From: Ancylobacter dichloromethanicus
GTDB taxonomy: Bacteria > Pseudomonadota > Alphaproteobacteria > Rhizobiales > Xanthobacteraceae
DNA: 64,000 nucleotides
Assembly: GCF_018390645.1 (NCBI RefSeq)
Contig: NZ_JAHBGC010000030.1
Location: 1 to 64,000 of the forward strand
Direction of reading: 5' to 3'
Shown: positions 16,650 to 26,312 of the stretch, one piece after another
Layout: every line of letters starts with the position of its first letter
Numbering within the stretch: position 1 is the first letter of the stretch
Translations under genes and position numbers: made by a program
Notes under the pieces: model-generated
Database searches by the model: none
The model's input: the letters and a program-made list of their open reading frames with translations, nothing else
What the model was told of the DNA's origin: nothing

Positions 16650-17744
16650 TCAGGCCGCGGGCGAGGCGGCGAGGATGTGCACGTCCTGCGGCGTCCAGGC
16701 GAGCGGCACGGCATCGCCGACGCTGAGCGGGGCGGCGAAGAAGGCGGTTTCCGGCACCTGCACCGCGAATTCGGCGACGCCGGGAGCGGCCAGCGCCACC
16801 TGCACCTTCTGGCCGTGATATTCGATGTTCTGGACAAGGCCGGTGAGGCCGCAGCCGGGCAACGTGCCGCCACCCAGCGTCACCCGGTCGGTGCGCACGG
16901 CGATCTCCACCGGCGCCCCCGGCTCCAGACCCGGCCCGACCGGCGCCCGGAACGAGGCCCCGCCCGGCACTTCGAAGGTCACGTCGTCGTCGCCCACCTG
17001 CGTCACCCGCCCGGTGATCACGTTATGGTCGCCCATGAAGCGGGCCACAAAGGCGGTGGCGGGACGGTTGAACACCTCGCGCGGCGTGCCCGCCTGCTCG
17101 ATCCGCCCGCCATTCATCACCACCACCAGGTCGGACAGCGCCATCGCCTCTTCCTGGCTGTGGGTGACGTGGATGAACGAAATGCCGAGCCGAAGCTGAA
17201 GCCGCTTCAGTTCCTGCCGCACCCTGATCTTGAGGAAGGGGTCGAGAGCGGAGAGCGGCTCGTCGAGGAGAAGCGCCTGCGGATCGGTGATCAGCGCCCG
17301 CGCCAGCGCCACGCGCTGCTGCTGGCCGCCGGAAAGCTGCGCCGGCCGGCGCTCGGCGAGATGGTCCATCTGCACCAGCTTCAGCATCTCCATCGCCCTG
17401 GCGCGGCGCGTGGGCCTGTCGACGCCCTTCATCTTCAGCGAGAAGGCGACATTGTCGACGGTGTCGAGATGGGGAAACAGCGCGTAGCTCTGGAACATCA
17501 TCGCCGTGCCGCGCTTGGCCGGCGGCAGGTCGGTGACCACGCTCGGCCCGAGCCTGATGTCGCCTTCCGTGATGCTCTCATGCCCGGCGATCATGCGCAG
17601 CGTGGTGGTCTTGCCGCAGCCGGAAGGGCCGAGCAGGCAGCAATAGGTGCCGGCCGGGATCTTCAGCGTGACGGAATCGACCGCCAGCGCGGCGCCGTAG
17701 CGCTTGGTGACGTCGATGAGTTCAATGTCGGCGCCCTTGCTCAT
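16650..17744 (-). CDS. ABC importer ATPase, PotA-type (first polyamine-type system)
   Basis: 364 residues. Walker A GPSGCGKT (39-46), Q-loop QSYALFPHL, signature LSGGQQQR (137-144), Walker B ALLLDEP (157-163) and H-loop THSQEEA are complete. A TOBE-like C-terminal domain follows. It powers import through the two permeases. The start at 17744 is preferred; the frame extends upstream with unlikely sequence. It is the first gene of the operon, and a symmetric operator-like palindrome at 17897-17917 lies about 150 bases before it. Confidence 0.92.
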   Translation of the reverse strand: MSKGADIELIDVTKRYGAALAVDSVTLKIPAGTYCCLLGPSGCGKTTTLRMIAGHESITEGDIRLGPSVVTDLPPAKRGTAMMFQSYALFPHLDTVDNVAFSLKMKGVDRPTRRARAMEMLKLVQMDHLAERRPAQLSGGQQQRVALARALITDPQALLLDEPLSALDPFLKIRVRQELKRLQLRLGISFIHVTHSQEEAMALSDLVVVMNGGRIEQAGTPREVFNRPATAFVARFMGDHNVITGRVTQVGDDDVTFEVPGGASFRAPVGPGLEPGAPVEIAVRTDRVTLGGGTLPGCGLTGLVQNIEYHGQKVQVALAAPGVAEFAVQVPETAFFAAPLSVGDAVPLAWTPQDVHILAASPAA

Positions 17745-18093
17745 GTGGTCGGCATGGCTCCCCTGCTGCTCCGAACAGGCGGTAGCTACGCAAGCGATAT
17801 GCCAGTCGGGCAACCCCGCCGCGAAGGCCGGCCCGGCTCGCGTGGGCGAATGGGCCGGCCCGCCGGCCCGGAATAGAATACCCCAAAGGTCGGGTCACTG
17901 CCTAAAAATCAGGCAGTCGCAGCGCGTGCTGCCCGGATTCGCGCGCCCGGCACGCGCGGATGACGGCGAATCAAGCCGGCGGCCTGCGACATAGGACGGA
18001 TTGAGCCTGAGCGCGCGATGCCGCACTCTCCATCGGATAACGGCCCGCAGAGGCCCAGCCGCGCATGGGGCGCGGACGCAAGGGAGTTCGCCG
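17745..18093. other. Divergent intergenic region with palindrome
   Basis: No gene is visible. The region separates two diverging genes, the PotA-type ATPase and the TctC-type protein. Its main feature is the palindrome at 17897-17917. Much of the rest is GC-rich spacer with short GGCCGGC repeats. Confidence 0.5.
17897..17917. promoter_or_regulatory. Symmetric operator-like palindrome
   Basis: ACTGCCT (17897-17903), a 7-base centre AAAAATC, and AGGCAGT (17911-17917) form an exact 7-bp inverted repeat in the divergent promoter region. The AT-rich centre suggests a repressor or activator site rather than a terminator. The regulator is not known. Confidence 0.5.
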
Positions 18094-19056
18094 ATGAGAC
18101 GCACGCTTTTCGCCGCCGCCATGGCCTCGCTCTTCGCCATCGGCGCCGCCGCCGCGCAGGATTTTCCCACCCGACCGGTCACGCTGGTCATCCCCTTTTC
18201 CGCCGGCGGCTCCACCGATCTGGTCGGCCGGCTGATCGCCGAGCGCATGAGCGCCGAGCTCGGCCAGCCAGTGGTGGTGGAGAACAAGGGCGGCGCCGGC
18301 GGCAATCTCGGCGCGGCGCAGGTCGCCAAGGCGACGCCGGACGGCTACACCATCCTGATGGGCACGGTGGCTACCCACGCGCTGAACCCGACGCTGTACA
18401 AGAAGATGCCCTATGACCCGGTGACCAGCTTCGCGCCGGTGTCGCTGCTGGTGATCGTGCCGAACGTGCTGGTGGTGAACCCCGACTTCCCGGCCAAGAC
18501 CACCGAGGAACTGATCGCCCTGCTCAAGAAGGACCCGGACAAATACGCCTACGCCTCGTCCGGCAACGGCACGCCGCTGCATCTTTCGGGCGAGCTGTTC
18601 AAGAGCATGGCCGATGTCGACATGCAGCACATCCCCTATCAGGGCGCCGGGCCGGCGCTGATCGACGTGCTGTCCGGGCAGGTGCCGATCATGTTCGACA
18701 ACCTCCCCTCCTCCACCGGCCACATCAAGTCCGGCAAGCTGCGGGCACTCGGCGTGACCACGGCGAAGCGGGCGCCCTCCTTCCCCGACCTGCCGGCCAT
18801 CGCCGAGGCGGTGCCGGGCTACGAGACCTATACCTGGAACGCCGTCTTCGCCCCCGCCGGCACCCCGCCGGAGGTGGTCGCCACGCTCAACGCCGCCGCC
18901 AACAAGGCGCTGGCGGACCCCAAGGTGCAGGCGCGCCTCGCCGATTTCAGCGCGGTTTCGGTCGGCTCGACGCCGGAGGAACTGGGCGAGCACGTGAAGA
19001 AGGAAATCGCCAAATGGGCGCCGATCGTGAAGGCGTCCGGCGCGCAGCTCGATTGA
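18094..19056 (+). CDS. Tripartite tricarboxylate transporter binding protein (TctC/Bug family)
   Basis: 320 residues with a Sec signal peptide (MRRTLFAAAMASLFAIGAAA, cleavage near AQD). The Bug-family pattern is clear: PTRPVTLVIPFSAGGSTDLV at the start, GGAGGNLGAAQV, and GTPLHLSGELF. It binds a carboxylate or similar solute in the periplasm. The AGGGAG ribosome site before 18094 supports the start. No TctA/TctB membrane genes are near, so it is an orphan binding protein, as is common in this family. A GC-rich hairpin at 19072-19096 follows. Confidence 0.88.
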   Translation: MRRTLFAAAMASLFAIGAAAAQDFPTRPVTLVIPFSAGGSTDLVGRLIAERMSAELGQPVVVENKGGAGGNLGAAQVAKATPDGYTILMGTVATHALNPTLYKKMPYDPVTSFAPVSLLVIVPNVLVVNPDFPAKTTEELIALLKKDPDKYAYASSGNGTPLHLSGELFKSMADVDMQHIPYQGAGPALIDVLSGQVPIMFDNLPSSTGHIKSGKLRALGVTTAKRAPSFPDLPAIAEAVPGYETYTWNAVFAPAGTPPEVVATLNAAANKALADPKVQARLADFSAVSVGSTPEELGEHVKKEIAKWAPIVKASGAQLD

Positions 19057-19071
19057 GGAGAGGCCGCGCGG

Positions 19072-19096
19072 CCCCCTCTCCCCGGCGGGGAGGGGG
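19072..19096. terminator. Hairpin between convergent genes
   Basis: CCCCCTCTCCCC pairs with GGGGAGGGGG around a short GGC loop. It lies between the converging TctC-type and URC4-type genes and may stop transcription from both sides, though no strong T-run is present. Confidence 0.5.
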
Positions 19097-19104
19097 TAGC
19101 GTTT

Positions 19105-20346
19105 TCAGAACACCGTGCCGTCGGCGTCGATGGCGAGCGGCGGCGGGCCGGCGGGCGGGCGGCGCTCGGCGGCAATGCGGCGCCCCGCCGTCCAGGTGCC
19201 GCCCTGCAGCAGCCTGGCGAGCGGGAACTGCGATGCGTCGAGCCCCAGCCGCTCGCGCACCCGGTCGGCGAGCAGGTCCATCAGCGCCACGGTGAGCGCG
19301 CGCCACTCCACCACCAGCTCGGACTCGACGCGGTGCTTCACCGCCGGGTCGAGCGGCGCGCGCGGCACGATGGCGCCGAGGTCGAGCAGCAGCCCGCCAT
19401 TGCGGTATTCCGGCAGCGCGGTGAGCGCGTCGAGATCGGTGATGGCGAGGCCCGACGCCTCGAATGGCTCCAGCAGCGAATAGGTCAACCACTGCGACAG
19501 CTTGTGGAACGGCACCAGTTGGTCGGACAGGTCGTCCATCCGCACCGCCGGGTGGCGCCCGACATCGCCCAGCGCCACGCCCGCCACCTCCAGCCCCGAG
19601 GGCCAGATGACGGAGAGCCCGTCGAGCAGCGCCTTGAGAATGGTCTCGGCCGGCAGGCGGCCGATCCGCGCCTGCGGGGCCAGCGTATCGTAGAGCCCGC
19701 CCGGCCGCCCGGCCGCGCCGAAAATATCTGGCCGCGCCGCCACCGCCTCGCCGAGCCGGTTCAGCAGCGCCGCCCGGCCGGCGAGCCCGACCAGCGGATT
19801 GGCGTCGGAGACCTGGAAATGCCGGGCGAGCGTCGCCGCATCGAGGGCGATCAGCGCCGGCGCGTCGGCGCGCAGCCTGTGCGCCGGGTCGCAGGAAAAC
19901 CCGCCGGCCGCGAACATGTCGAAACTCGCCACCGCCAGCCCTTCCGAGCGGCCGAGGGTCAGGCCGGTTTCGTCCTCATGATAGCGCCAGGAATCGCCGG
20001 CGCCGGCGTCGAGCAGCACGCTCACCACGGCGAGGTCGATCATGGTGCGCGCCCGCTCGGCGGCGTCCGCCGTCTCCAACCGCCCGGCGAGGGCGTGCCA
20101 GCGCCCCACGCCGCCGGCATCGAAGTGCCGCCAGCGGCTGTGATAGGGGATGTCGAGGGTCGGATAGTCCTGCCGCGTCACCTCCGCCACATAGTCCGCC
20201 ACCTTGTCCAGCGCGGCGAGATCGAGCGTGAAATGCGGCGAGCGCCCTTCCCGCACATAATCGAGCACCTGGTGGCTGCGCGCCCGCACGGCGGCGGGCG
20301 AGCGCAGCGCGGCGAGTTCGGGGGGGATCATGGCAGGCGGGGTCAT
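19105..20346 (-). CDS. URC4-family protein of the uracil catabolic URC pathway
   Basis: 413 residues with the DUF1688/URC4-urg3 family layout: AALRSPAAVRARSHQVLDYV at the start and DYVAEVTRQDYPTLDIPYHS soon after. In yeast and bacteria this family acts in the pathway that opens the uracil ring and releases urea and 3-hydroxypropionate; its exact reaction is not settled to my knowledge. It lies downstream of the GTP-cyclohydrolase-II-like gene on the same strand. The spacer holds REP-like repeats. The family assignment is from remembered sequence features. Confidence 0.85.
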   Translation of the reverse strand: MTPPAMIPPELAALRSPAAVRARSHQVLDYVREGRSPHFTLDLAALDKVADYVAEVTRQDYPTLDIPYHSRWRHFDAGGVGRWHALAGRLETADAAERARTMIDLAVVSVLLDAGAGDSWRYHEDETGLTLGRSEGLAVASFDMFAAGGFSCDPAHRLRADAPALIALDAATLARHFQVSDANPLVGLAGRAALLNRLGEAVAARPDIFGAAGRPGGLYDTLAPQARIGRLPAETILKALLDGLSVIWPSGLEVAGVALGDVGRHPAVRMDDLSDQLVPFHKLSQWLTYSLLEPFEASGLAITDLDALTALPEYRNGGLLLDLGAIVPRAPLDPAVKHRVESELVVEWRALTVALMDLLADRVRERLGLDASQFPLARLLQGGTWTAGRRIAAERRPPAGPPPLAIDADGTVF

Positions 20347-20383
20347 GCGGTACTTTCTTTCTCCGACGTCCGCCCCGGCGCGA

Positions 20384-20569
20384 CGTCATCCTGAGGTGCG
20401 AGCGCAGCGAGCCTCGAAGGATGCTCTCTTGGGCGGCTCTGCGATGACCATCCCTCAAAGCCCGGCTTGCGCCGGGCACCTCAGGATGAGGTGGCGCGGG
20501 TGGGCAAGGAGAAAAACCTAGCGCCACGTCCAAACCCAAGGCGTGGATGGCCGGGCTTGGCCCGGCCAT
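20384..20569. repeat. REP-like pair plus a second palindrome
   Basis: A REP-like copy at 20384-20422 (CGTCATCCTGAGGTGCGAGC...CCTCGAAGGATG) is followed by an inverted, partly degraded copy at 20455-20489. A separate perfect palindrome ATGGCCGGG-CTTGG-CCCGGCCAT lies at 20547-20569. All fall in the spacer between the two URC genes. Confidence 0.75.
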
Positions 20570-20594
20570 GACGCTGTCATGGGGATAGCGCCCC

Positions 20595-21863
<1,269 letters not shown>

Positions 21864-21994
21864 GGCTGGCTCGCTTCGGAGGCCGGCGACAGCACCGGCG
21901 TTCTGGAAGCAACATATGTGAGCGTGAAACGGTGCGTTCCGCAAGGGGGCGCGGCAAGGGGGCGCCACAAGGGCGCGCGCATGGCGCCTGCCGA

Positions 21995-22016
21995 AAACGG
22001 ACGAAGTGGTCCGTTT
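21995..22016. promoter_or_regulatory. Palindrome in the URC1/upp divergent promoter region
   Basis: AAACGGAC (21995-22002), loop GAAGTG and GTCCGTTT (22009-22016) form an exact 8-bp inverted repeat between the diverging URC1 and upp genes. It looks like a repressor operator, for example of the TetR type, that could control both directions. No regulator gene is next to it. Confidence 0.5.
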
Positions 22017-22103
22017 CTTGTATCGGATTTCGCGCTATCCTGACCTCAATGGCAGGCTCCGGCACGGGCCGCAGGCCGCGCCCCAGAGAGCGAGACGCCG
22101 ACC

Positions 22104-22784
22104 ATGAACGCGCCCACCACCGCCGCGCCGCCCATCCTGACCGAGGCAAGCCTGCCGCCGAGCACCGTCGTCGTCGATCACCCGCTGATCCAGCACAAGC
22201 TGACGCTGATGCGGCGCTCGCGCACGCCGGCCAACGAGTTCCGGCTGCTGCTGCGCGAGATCAGCATGCTGCTGGCCTATGAGGTGACGCGCGACATGCC
22301 GACCGAGACGATCGAGATCGAGACCCCGCTGGCGACCATGCAGGCGCCCATCCTCGCCGGCAAGAAGCTCTGCCTCGTCTCGGTGCTGCGGGCGGGCGGC
22401 GGCATTCTGGAGGGCATGCTGGAAATCCTGCCGGCCGCGCGGGTCGGCCATGTCGGGCTCTACCGCGACCCGGTCTCGCTGGCGGCGGTGGAATATTATC
22501 TCAAGCTGCCGCGCGACATTTCCGAGCGCACCGCGCTCATCCTCGACCCGATGCTGGCGACCGGCAATTCGGCGGCGGCGGCGGTGTCGGAGGTCAAGGC
22601 GGCGGGCTGCCACTCGATCAAGTTCGTCTGCCTCATCGCCGCGCCGGAGGGGCTGACGACGCTGCACGACGCCCACCCCGACGTGCCGGTCTATACGGCG
22701 GCGGTGGACAGCCACCTCAACGAGCACGGCTACATCGTGCCGGGCATCGGCGATGCCGGCGACCGCATCTTCGGCACCAAATAG
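22104..22784 (+). CDS. upp: Uracil phosphoribosyltransferase
   Basis: 226 residues. The PRPP-binding loop [11 protein letters not shown] (147-157) and the uracil-binding region near the C-terminus ([13 protein letters not shown]) are intact. It makes UMP from uracil and PRPP in the cytosol. Beside URC1 and URC4 genes it most likely also serves as the first step of the URC pathway (the URC6 role), where uracil is first converted to a nucleotide. It is transcribed away from URC1 from a shared promoter region. Confidence 0.95.
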   Translation: MNAPTTAAPPILTEASLPPSTVVVDHPLIQHKLTLMRRSRTPANEFRLLLREISMLLAYEVTRDMPTETIEIETPLATMQAPILAGKKLCLVSVLRAGGGILEGMLEILPAARVGHVGLYRDPVSLAAVEYYLKLPRDISERTALILDPMLATGNSAAAAVSEVKAAGCHSIKFVCLIAAPEGLTTLHDAHPDVPVYTAAVDSHLNEHGYIVPGIGDAGDRIFGTK

Positions 22785-22872
22785 GCGGCGCCGGATTTTT
22801 CGGCGGCGACGCCGGCAAATGCCGCTTATCGGGGCTTTCGCCCGGCGCCGGGCCGATCTAACCTCATCGCAA

Positions 22873-22985
22873 ATGTCCCTAGGGTTCCGGTGCCGCTGAC
22901 GCTGTCGCGGCGCGCTGGTCCGAGAGGGGCAGCCGGGCGCGCCGACAGCGCCCGGTCCACGGCGGGACAAAAGCCCGGGAGGCTC
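22873..22985 (+). promoter_or_regulatory. Guanidine-I (ykkC-type) riboswitch
   Basis: The conserved blocks of the ykkC motif occur in order: CTAGGGTTCCGG at 22879-22890, CTGGTCCGAGAG at 22915-22926, and GGGACAAAAGCCCGGGAG at 22964-22981. Two GC-rich stems connect the blocks. It is followed by hairpins at 23003-23040 (GCGAAGACCCT with AGGGTCTCCTCGC) and 23040-23061 (CGAAGGCC with GGCCCTTCG), and then the gdmH start at 23078. It should turn on the downstream gene when guanidine is present. Confidence 0.88.
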
Positions 22986-23002
22986 GCGCGGCGGCATTCG
23001 CG

Positions 23003-23061
23003 GCGAAGACCCTTCCGCGTGCGCGCCAGGGTCTCCTCGCGAAGGCCGTCAAGGCCCTTCG
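23003..23061 (+). promoter_or_regulatory. Candidate expression platform of the guanidine riboswitch
   Basis: Two hairpins in tandem lie between the aptamer and the start codon. The first pairs 23003-23013 with 23028-23040; the second pairs 23040-23047 with 23053-23061. No T-run follows, so control of translation or Rho-dependent termination is as likely as intrinsic termination. The gene's ribosome site (CGGAG at 23067-23071) comes right after. Confidence 0.45.
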
Positions 23062-23077
23062 ACGAACGGAGACACCG

Positions 23078-24298
23078 ATGCATCACCCCTTCCGGACGAG
23101 TCCCCCCGAGCGTTCCACCCGTTTCGCCGGCCTCGCCCCGGCGCCGGCGCGCCGACGCCTTCATCACCCTAATTTCGAGATCCGGGGAATGCAGGGCTGG
23201 AAGGCGCTGGAGGCCGAGGAACGACTCTCCGAGGATGGCTGGCGCAAGGAGCAGCAATGGGCGCTCGACATGGGCCTGCCCGGCGCCGATTCGATCACCG
23301 ACAAGTCGATCCCCACTTTCGCGCGCGGCGAGCTGCCGCATTTCGCCGGCATCAACACCTTCATGAAGGCCCCTTACGTCGAGAATGTCCGCGATGTCGG
23401 CCGCTACGACGCCGCCGTGCTCGGCATTCCGTTCGATTCAGGAACCACCTACCGCCCCGGCACCCGCTTCGGGCCGCAGGGCATCCGCCGCATCTCGGCG
23501 CTGTACACCCCCTATAATTACGAGCTCGGCGTCGATCTGCGCGAGCAGATGACGCTGTGCGACGCCGGCGACGTGTTCACCATCCCGGCGAACCTGGAGA
23601 AGAGCTTCGACCAGATCTCCAAGGGCGTCTCCCACGTCTTCTCCTCCGGCGCGCTGCCGATCATGCTGGGCGGCGACCATTCGATCGGCTTTCCCTGCGT
23701 GCGCGGCATCGCCGAATGCACCTCCAAGCGTATCGGCATCATCCATTTCGACCGCCACATCGACATCCAGGAGAAGGATCTCGACGAGCGCATGCACACC
23801 ACGCCCTGGTACTGGGCGACCAACCTGCCGAATGTCTCGCCCAAGAACCTGGTGCAACTCGGCATCGGCGGCTGGCAGGTGCCGCGCTATGGCGTGCAGG
23901 AGGCGAGGAAGCGCGGCACAAACGTGCTGACCATCGACGACATCGAGAAGATAGGGCTGGAGAAGGCGGCCGAGATCGCGCTGGAACTGGCATGGAAGGA
24001 CGCGGACGCGGTCTACATCTCGTTCGATGTCGATTCCATCGACTGCGGCTTCGTGCCCGGCACCGGCTGGCCCGAGCCGGGCGGGTTCCTGCCGCGCGAG
24101 GCGCTGAAGATCCTCGGGCTGGTGGCGGCGGAAGGGCTGTGCGGGCTGGAGGTGGTCGAGGTCTCGCCGCCCTACGACACCTCCGACATCACCGCCCTGT
24201 TCGCCACCCGCGTGGTGGTGGAGGCGCTCGGCTCCATGCTCGCCCATGGCAAGCTGGGAAGCCACAAGCACATGATCGACAAGCCGGTGAGCTTTTGA
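23078..24298 (+). CDS. gdmH: Guanidine hydrolase-like ureohydrolase
   Basis: 406 residues of the arginase/agmatinase superfamily. Metal ligands are H201 (GGDHS), D225, H227 and D229 (FDRHIDIQE), and D317 and D319 (SFDVDSID). The DRHID form instead of DAHxD, the sequence LVQLGIGGWQVPR and the segment PGTGWPEPGGFLPRE match the nickel-dependent guanidine hydrolase GdmH as I recall it, rather than agmatinases. It would split guanidine to urea and ammonia in the cytosol. The guanidine-I riboswitch directly upstream supports this strongly. Start 23078 has CGGAG seven bases before it; a later ATG (residue 38) is possible. Confidence 0.85.
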   Translation: MHHPFRTSPPERSTRFAGLAPAPARRRLHHPNFEIRGMQGWKALEAEERLSEDGWRKEQQWALDMGLPGADSITDKSIPTFARGELPHFAGINTFMKAPYVENVRDVGRYDAAVLGIPFDSGTTYRPGTRFGPQGIRRISALYTPYNYELGVDLREQMTLCDAGDVFTIPANLEKSFDQISKGVSHVFSSGALPIMLGGDHSIGFPCVRGIAECTSKRIGIIHFDRHIDIQEKDLDERMHTTPWYWATNLPNVSPKNLVQLGIGGWQVPRYGVQEARKRGTNVLTIDDIEKIGLEKAAEIALELAWKDADAVYISFDVDSIDCGFVPGTGWPEPGGFLPREALKILGLVAAEGLCGLEVVEVSPPYDTSDITALFATRVVVEALGSMLAHGKLGSHKHMIDKPVSF

Positions 24299-24314
24299 AC
24301 CCGCGCCCGGACGA

Positions 24315-24417
24315 GATCCTTCGAGGCCCGGGCTTTGCCCGGGCACCTCGGGATGACGGCGGTTCATTGGACATCGTCATGCTGAGGTGCCGCCGCAGGC
24401 GGCCTCGAAGCACGCAG
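24315..24417. repeat. Inverted pair of REP-like elements after gdmH
   Basis: Copy 24315-24357 (GATCCTTCGAGGCCCGGGCT...CACCTCGGGATGAC) faces copy 24375-24417 (CGTCATGCTGAGGTGCCGCC...CCTCGAAGCACGCAG). The pair lies between gdmH and the His-rich gene and may set the ratio of their products. Confidence 0.8.
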
Positions 24418-24429
24418 AAGGCTTAAGAC

Positions 24430-24921
24430 ATGCATCGCGGCCACGATCATCATCACCACGAACCCCACGGCGCCGGCGGGCATTCCCATGCCGAGGCGCA
24501 TTCCCACGGCCACAATCACGGCCAGCCGCCGCGCGCCGCGCAGTGGCAGACGCCGCATTTGCCGCAGCCGCCGGAGGCGGGCGACCACGCCCGTGCCGAG
24601 CCCGACCTCGACCTGGTGGAGAAGGCGTTCGTCGAGAGCTTCGCCACCGCCAGCGACCCGACCAGCTTCCTGCGCCTCGCCCGCGTGCCGTTCGAGGCGG
24701 TGACGTCCGGGGGCACGCGCGTGAGCCTGCTGCGGGTCGAGACCGGCGAGACCACCGATGTCGGCGCGGTGATGCCGCATCTGGGCGGCGGCAGCTTTCG
24801 CTACGATCCGCTGCCCGCCGCCATGGCCTCGCGCCGGCGCACGCTGCGCTTCGTCTATTTCGACGGCAGCGCCGCCCTGCCGATGACGCTGGCGCAGGTG
24901 CGCGGCCTCGCGGAGACGTGA
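24430..24921 (+). CDS. His-rich protein after gdmH, possible nickel-handling partner
   Basis: 163 residues. Thirteen of the first 30 residues are histidine (HDHHHHEPHG, GHSHAEAHSHGHNHG), a metal-binding tail like those of nickel chaperones. The rest forms a small domain with no motif I recognise (DLVEKAFVESFATASDPTSF, MTLAQVRGLAET). It has no HypA/HypB signature. As gdmH needs nickel, a gene with a His tail just behind it could deliver or store the metal; that role is inference. The ribosome site AGAAGG supports the start. Confidence 0.65.
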   Translation: MHRGHDHHHHEPHGAGGHSHAEAHSHGHNHGQPPRAAQWQTPHLPQPPEAGDHARAEPDLDLVEKAFVESFATASDPTSFLRLARVPFEAVTSGGTRVSLLRVETGETTDVGAVMPHLGGGSFRYDPLPAAMASRRRTLRFVYFDGSAALPMTLAQVRGLAET

Positions 24922-25055
24922 GCAGGCGCTTTTTCCAATAGGCGCGCCCGATCGCCGCGTCAGGGCTTTGCCGGGTTGATCGGAACCGCTCCAAAGTTCA
25001 TGGTGCCCGAACAGTGCCCTGCCGGGTCGCCGGCAAGGCCCAGTTGGGATGCGCC

Positions 25056-26282
25056 ATGGACTACGCCCGCTTTTTCCAGGATGCCGTCGACACGCTCAAG
25101 AACGAGCGCCGCTACCGCACCTTCGCCGAGATCGAACGCGATACCGGGCGCTTCCCGCACGCGGTCTGGCACACCCCCGAGGGCGAGCGCGACATCGTCA
25201 TCTGGTGCTCCAACGACTATCTCGGCATGGGCTGCCACGACACCGTGGTGGAGGCGATGTGCGCCACCGCCCGGCAGGCCGGCGCCGGCGCCGGCGGCAC
25301 CCGCAACATCTCCGGCAACAGCCATGCCGTGGTCGGGCTGGAGGCCGAGCTTGCCGATCTTCACGGCAAGGAAGCCGGCCTCGTCTTCACCTCCGGCTAT
25401 GTCTCCAACCAGACCGGCATCTCCACCCTCGCCAAGCTCATTCCCGATTGCCTGATCCTGTCGGACGCGCTCAACCACAATTCGATGATCGAGGGCGTGC
25501 GCCAGGCCGGCCGCGACAAGGCGATCTTCCGCCATAACGACCTCGCCCATCTTGAGGAGTTGCTGCAGGCGGCCGGCGACCGCCCCAAGCTCATCGTGTT
25601 CGAGAGCATCTATTCGATGGATGGCGACATCTCCCCGATCGGCGCCATCTGCGACCTCGCCGAGCGCTACGGCGCCATGACCTATCTCGACGAGGTGCAC
25701 GCGGTCGGCATGTATGGCCCGCGCGGCGCCGGCGTGGCCGAGCGCGACGGCGTCATGCACCGCATCGATGTCATCGAGGGCACGCTGGGCAAGGCGTTCG
25801 GCGTGGTCGGCGGCTACATCACCGGCTCGCGTGCGATGATGGACGCCGTGCGTTCCTACGCGCCCGGCTTCATCTTCACCACCGCCCTTCCCCCGGCGGT
25901 GGCGGCGGCGGCCGCGGCTTCCGTGCGCCACCTCAAGGCCTCCGGGGCCGAACGCGCCGCCCAGCAGGCGCAGGTGGCCAAGGTCAAGCGCGCGCTGGAT
26001 CTGGCCGGCCTGCCGCAGATCGTCACCGACACCCACATCGTGCCGATCATGGTCGGCGATGCCGAGGCCTGCAAGGCGGCGAGCGACCTGCTGCTGGCCG
26101 AGCACGGCATCTATATCCAGCCGATCAACTACCCCACCGTGCCGCGCGGCGCCGAGCGGCTGCGCATCACCCCCGGCCCGTTCCATGACGACGCGCTGGT
26201 CGCCCATCTCGCCCACGCGCTCACCGATGTGTGGACCCGGCTCGGACTCGGCTTCGTCAATCGGGCGCAGGCGGCGGAATAG
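25056..26282 (+). CDS. hemA: 5-aminolevulinate synthase
   Basis: 408 residues, the usual length of alphaproteobacterial ALAS. It condenses glycine with succinyl-CoA to give 5-aminolevulinate, the first step of C4 haem synthesis. Markers include [15 protein letters not shown] at the start, the glycine-rich [22 protein letters not shown] and the PLP lysine in EGTLGKAFG. The ATG at 25056 is chosen; an upstream ATG (25014) adds 14 residues. It is monocistronic here. C4 hemA plus hemN nearby fits an alphaproteobacterium. Confidence 0.95.
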   Translation: MDYARFFQDAVDTLKNERRYRTFAEIERDTGRFPHAVWHTPEGERDIVIWCSNDYLGMGCHDTVVEAMCATARQAGAGAGGTRNISGNSHAVVGLEAELADLHGKEAGLVFTSGYVSNQTGISTLAKLIPDCLILSDALNHNSMIEGVRQAGRDKAIFRHNDLAHLEELLQAAGDRPKLIVFESIYSMDGDISPIGAICDLAERYGAMTYLDEVHAVGMYGPRGAGVAERDGVMHRIDVIEGTLGKAFGVVGGYITGSRAMMDAVRSYAPGFIFTTALPPAVAAAAAASVRHLKASGAERAAQQAQVAKVKRALDLAGLPQIVTDTHIVPIMVGDAEACKAASDLLLAEHGIYIQPINYPTVPRGAERLRITPGPFHDDALVAHLAHALTDVWTRLGLGFVNRAQAAE

Positions 26283-26312
26283 CCGCCGGGACGGACGGCG
26301 GCAAAGCCGGGT

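Noticed and set aside
15193-16818. Open frame of 541 codons antisense to the binding-protein gene
   Set aside because: Shadow of a clear PotD-like gene; Arg/His-rich sequence without domains.
18094-19056. TctC-type gene as part of the URC operon
   Set aside because: It is on the opposite strand, converges with URC4 and is separated from it by a hairpin, so co-transcription is not possible.
24970-25000. TTGATCGGAACCGCTCCAA as an FNR box before hemA
   Set aside because: The right half does not match ATCAA at the needed 4-base spacing.
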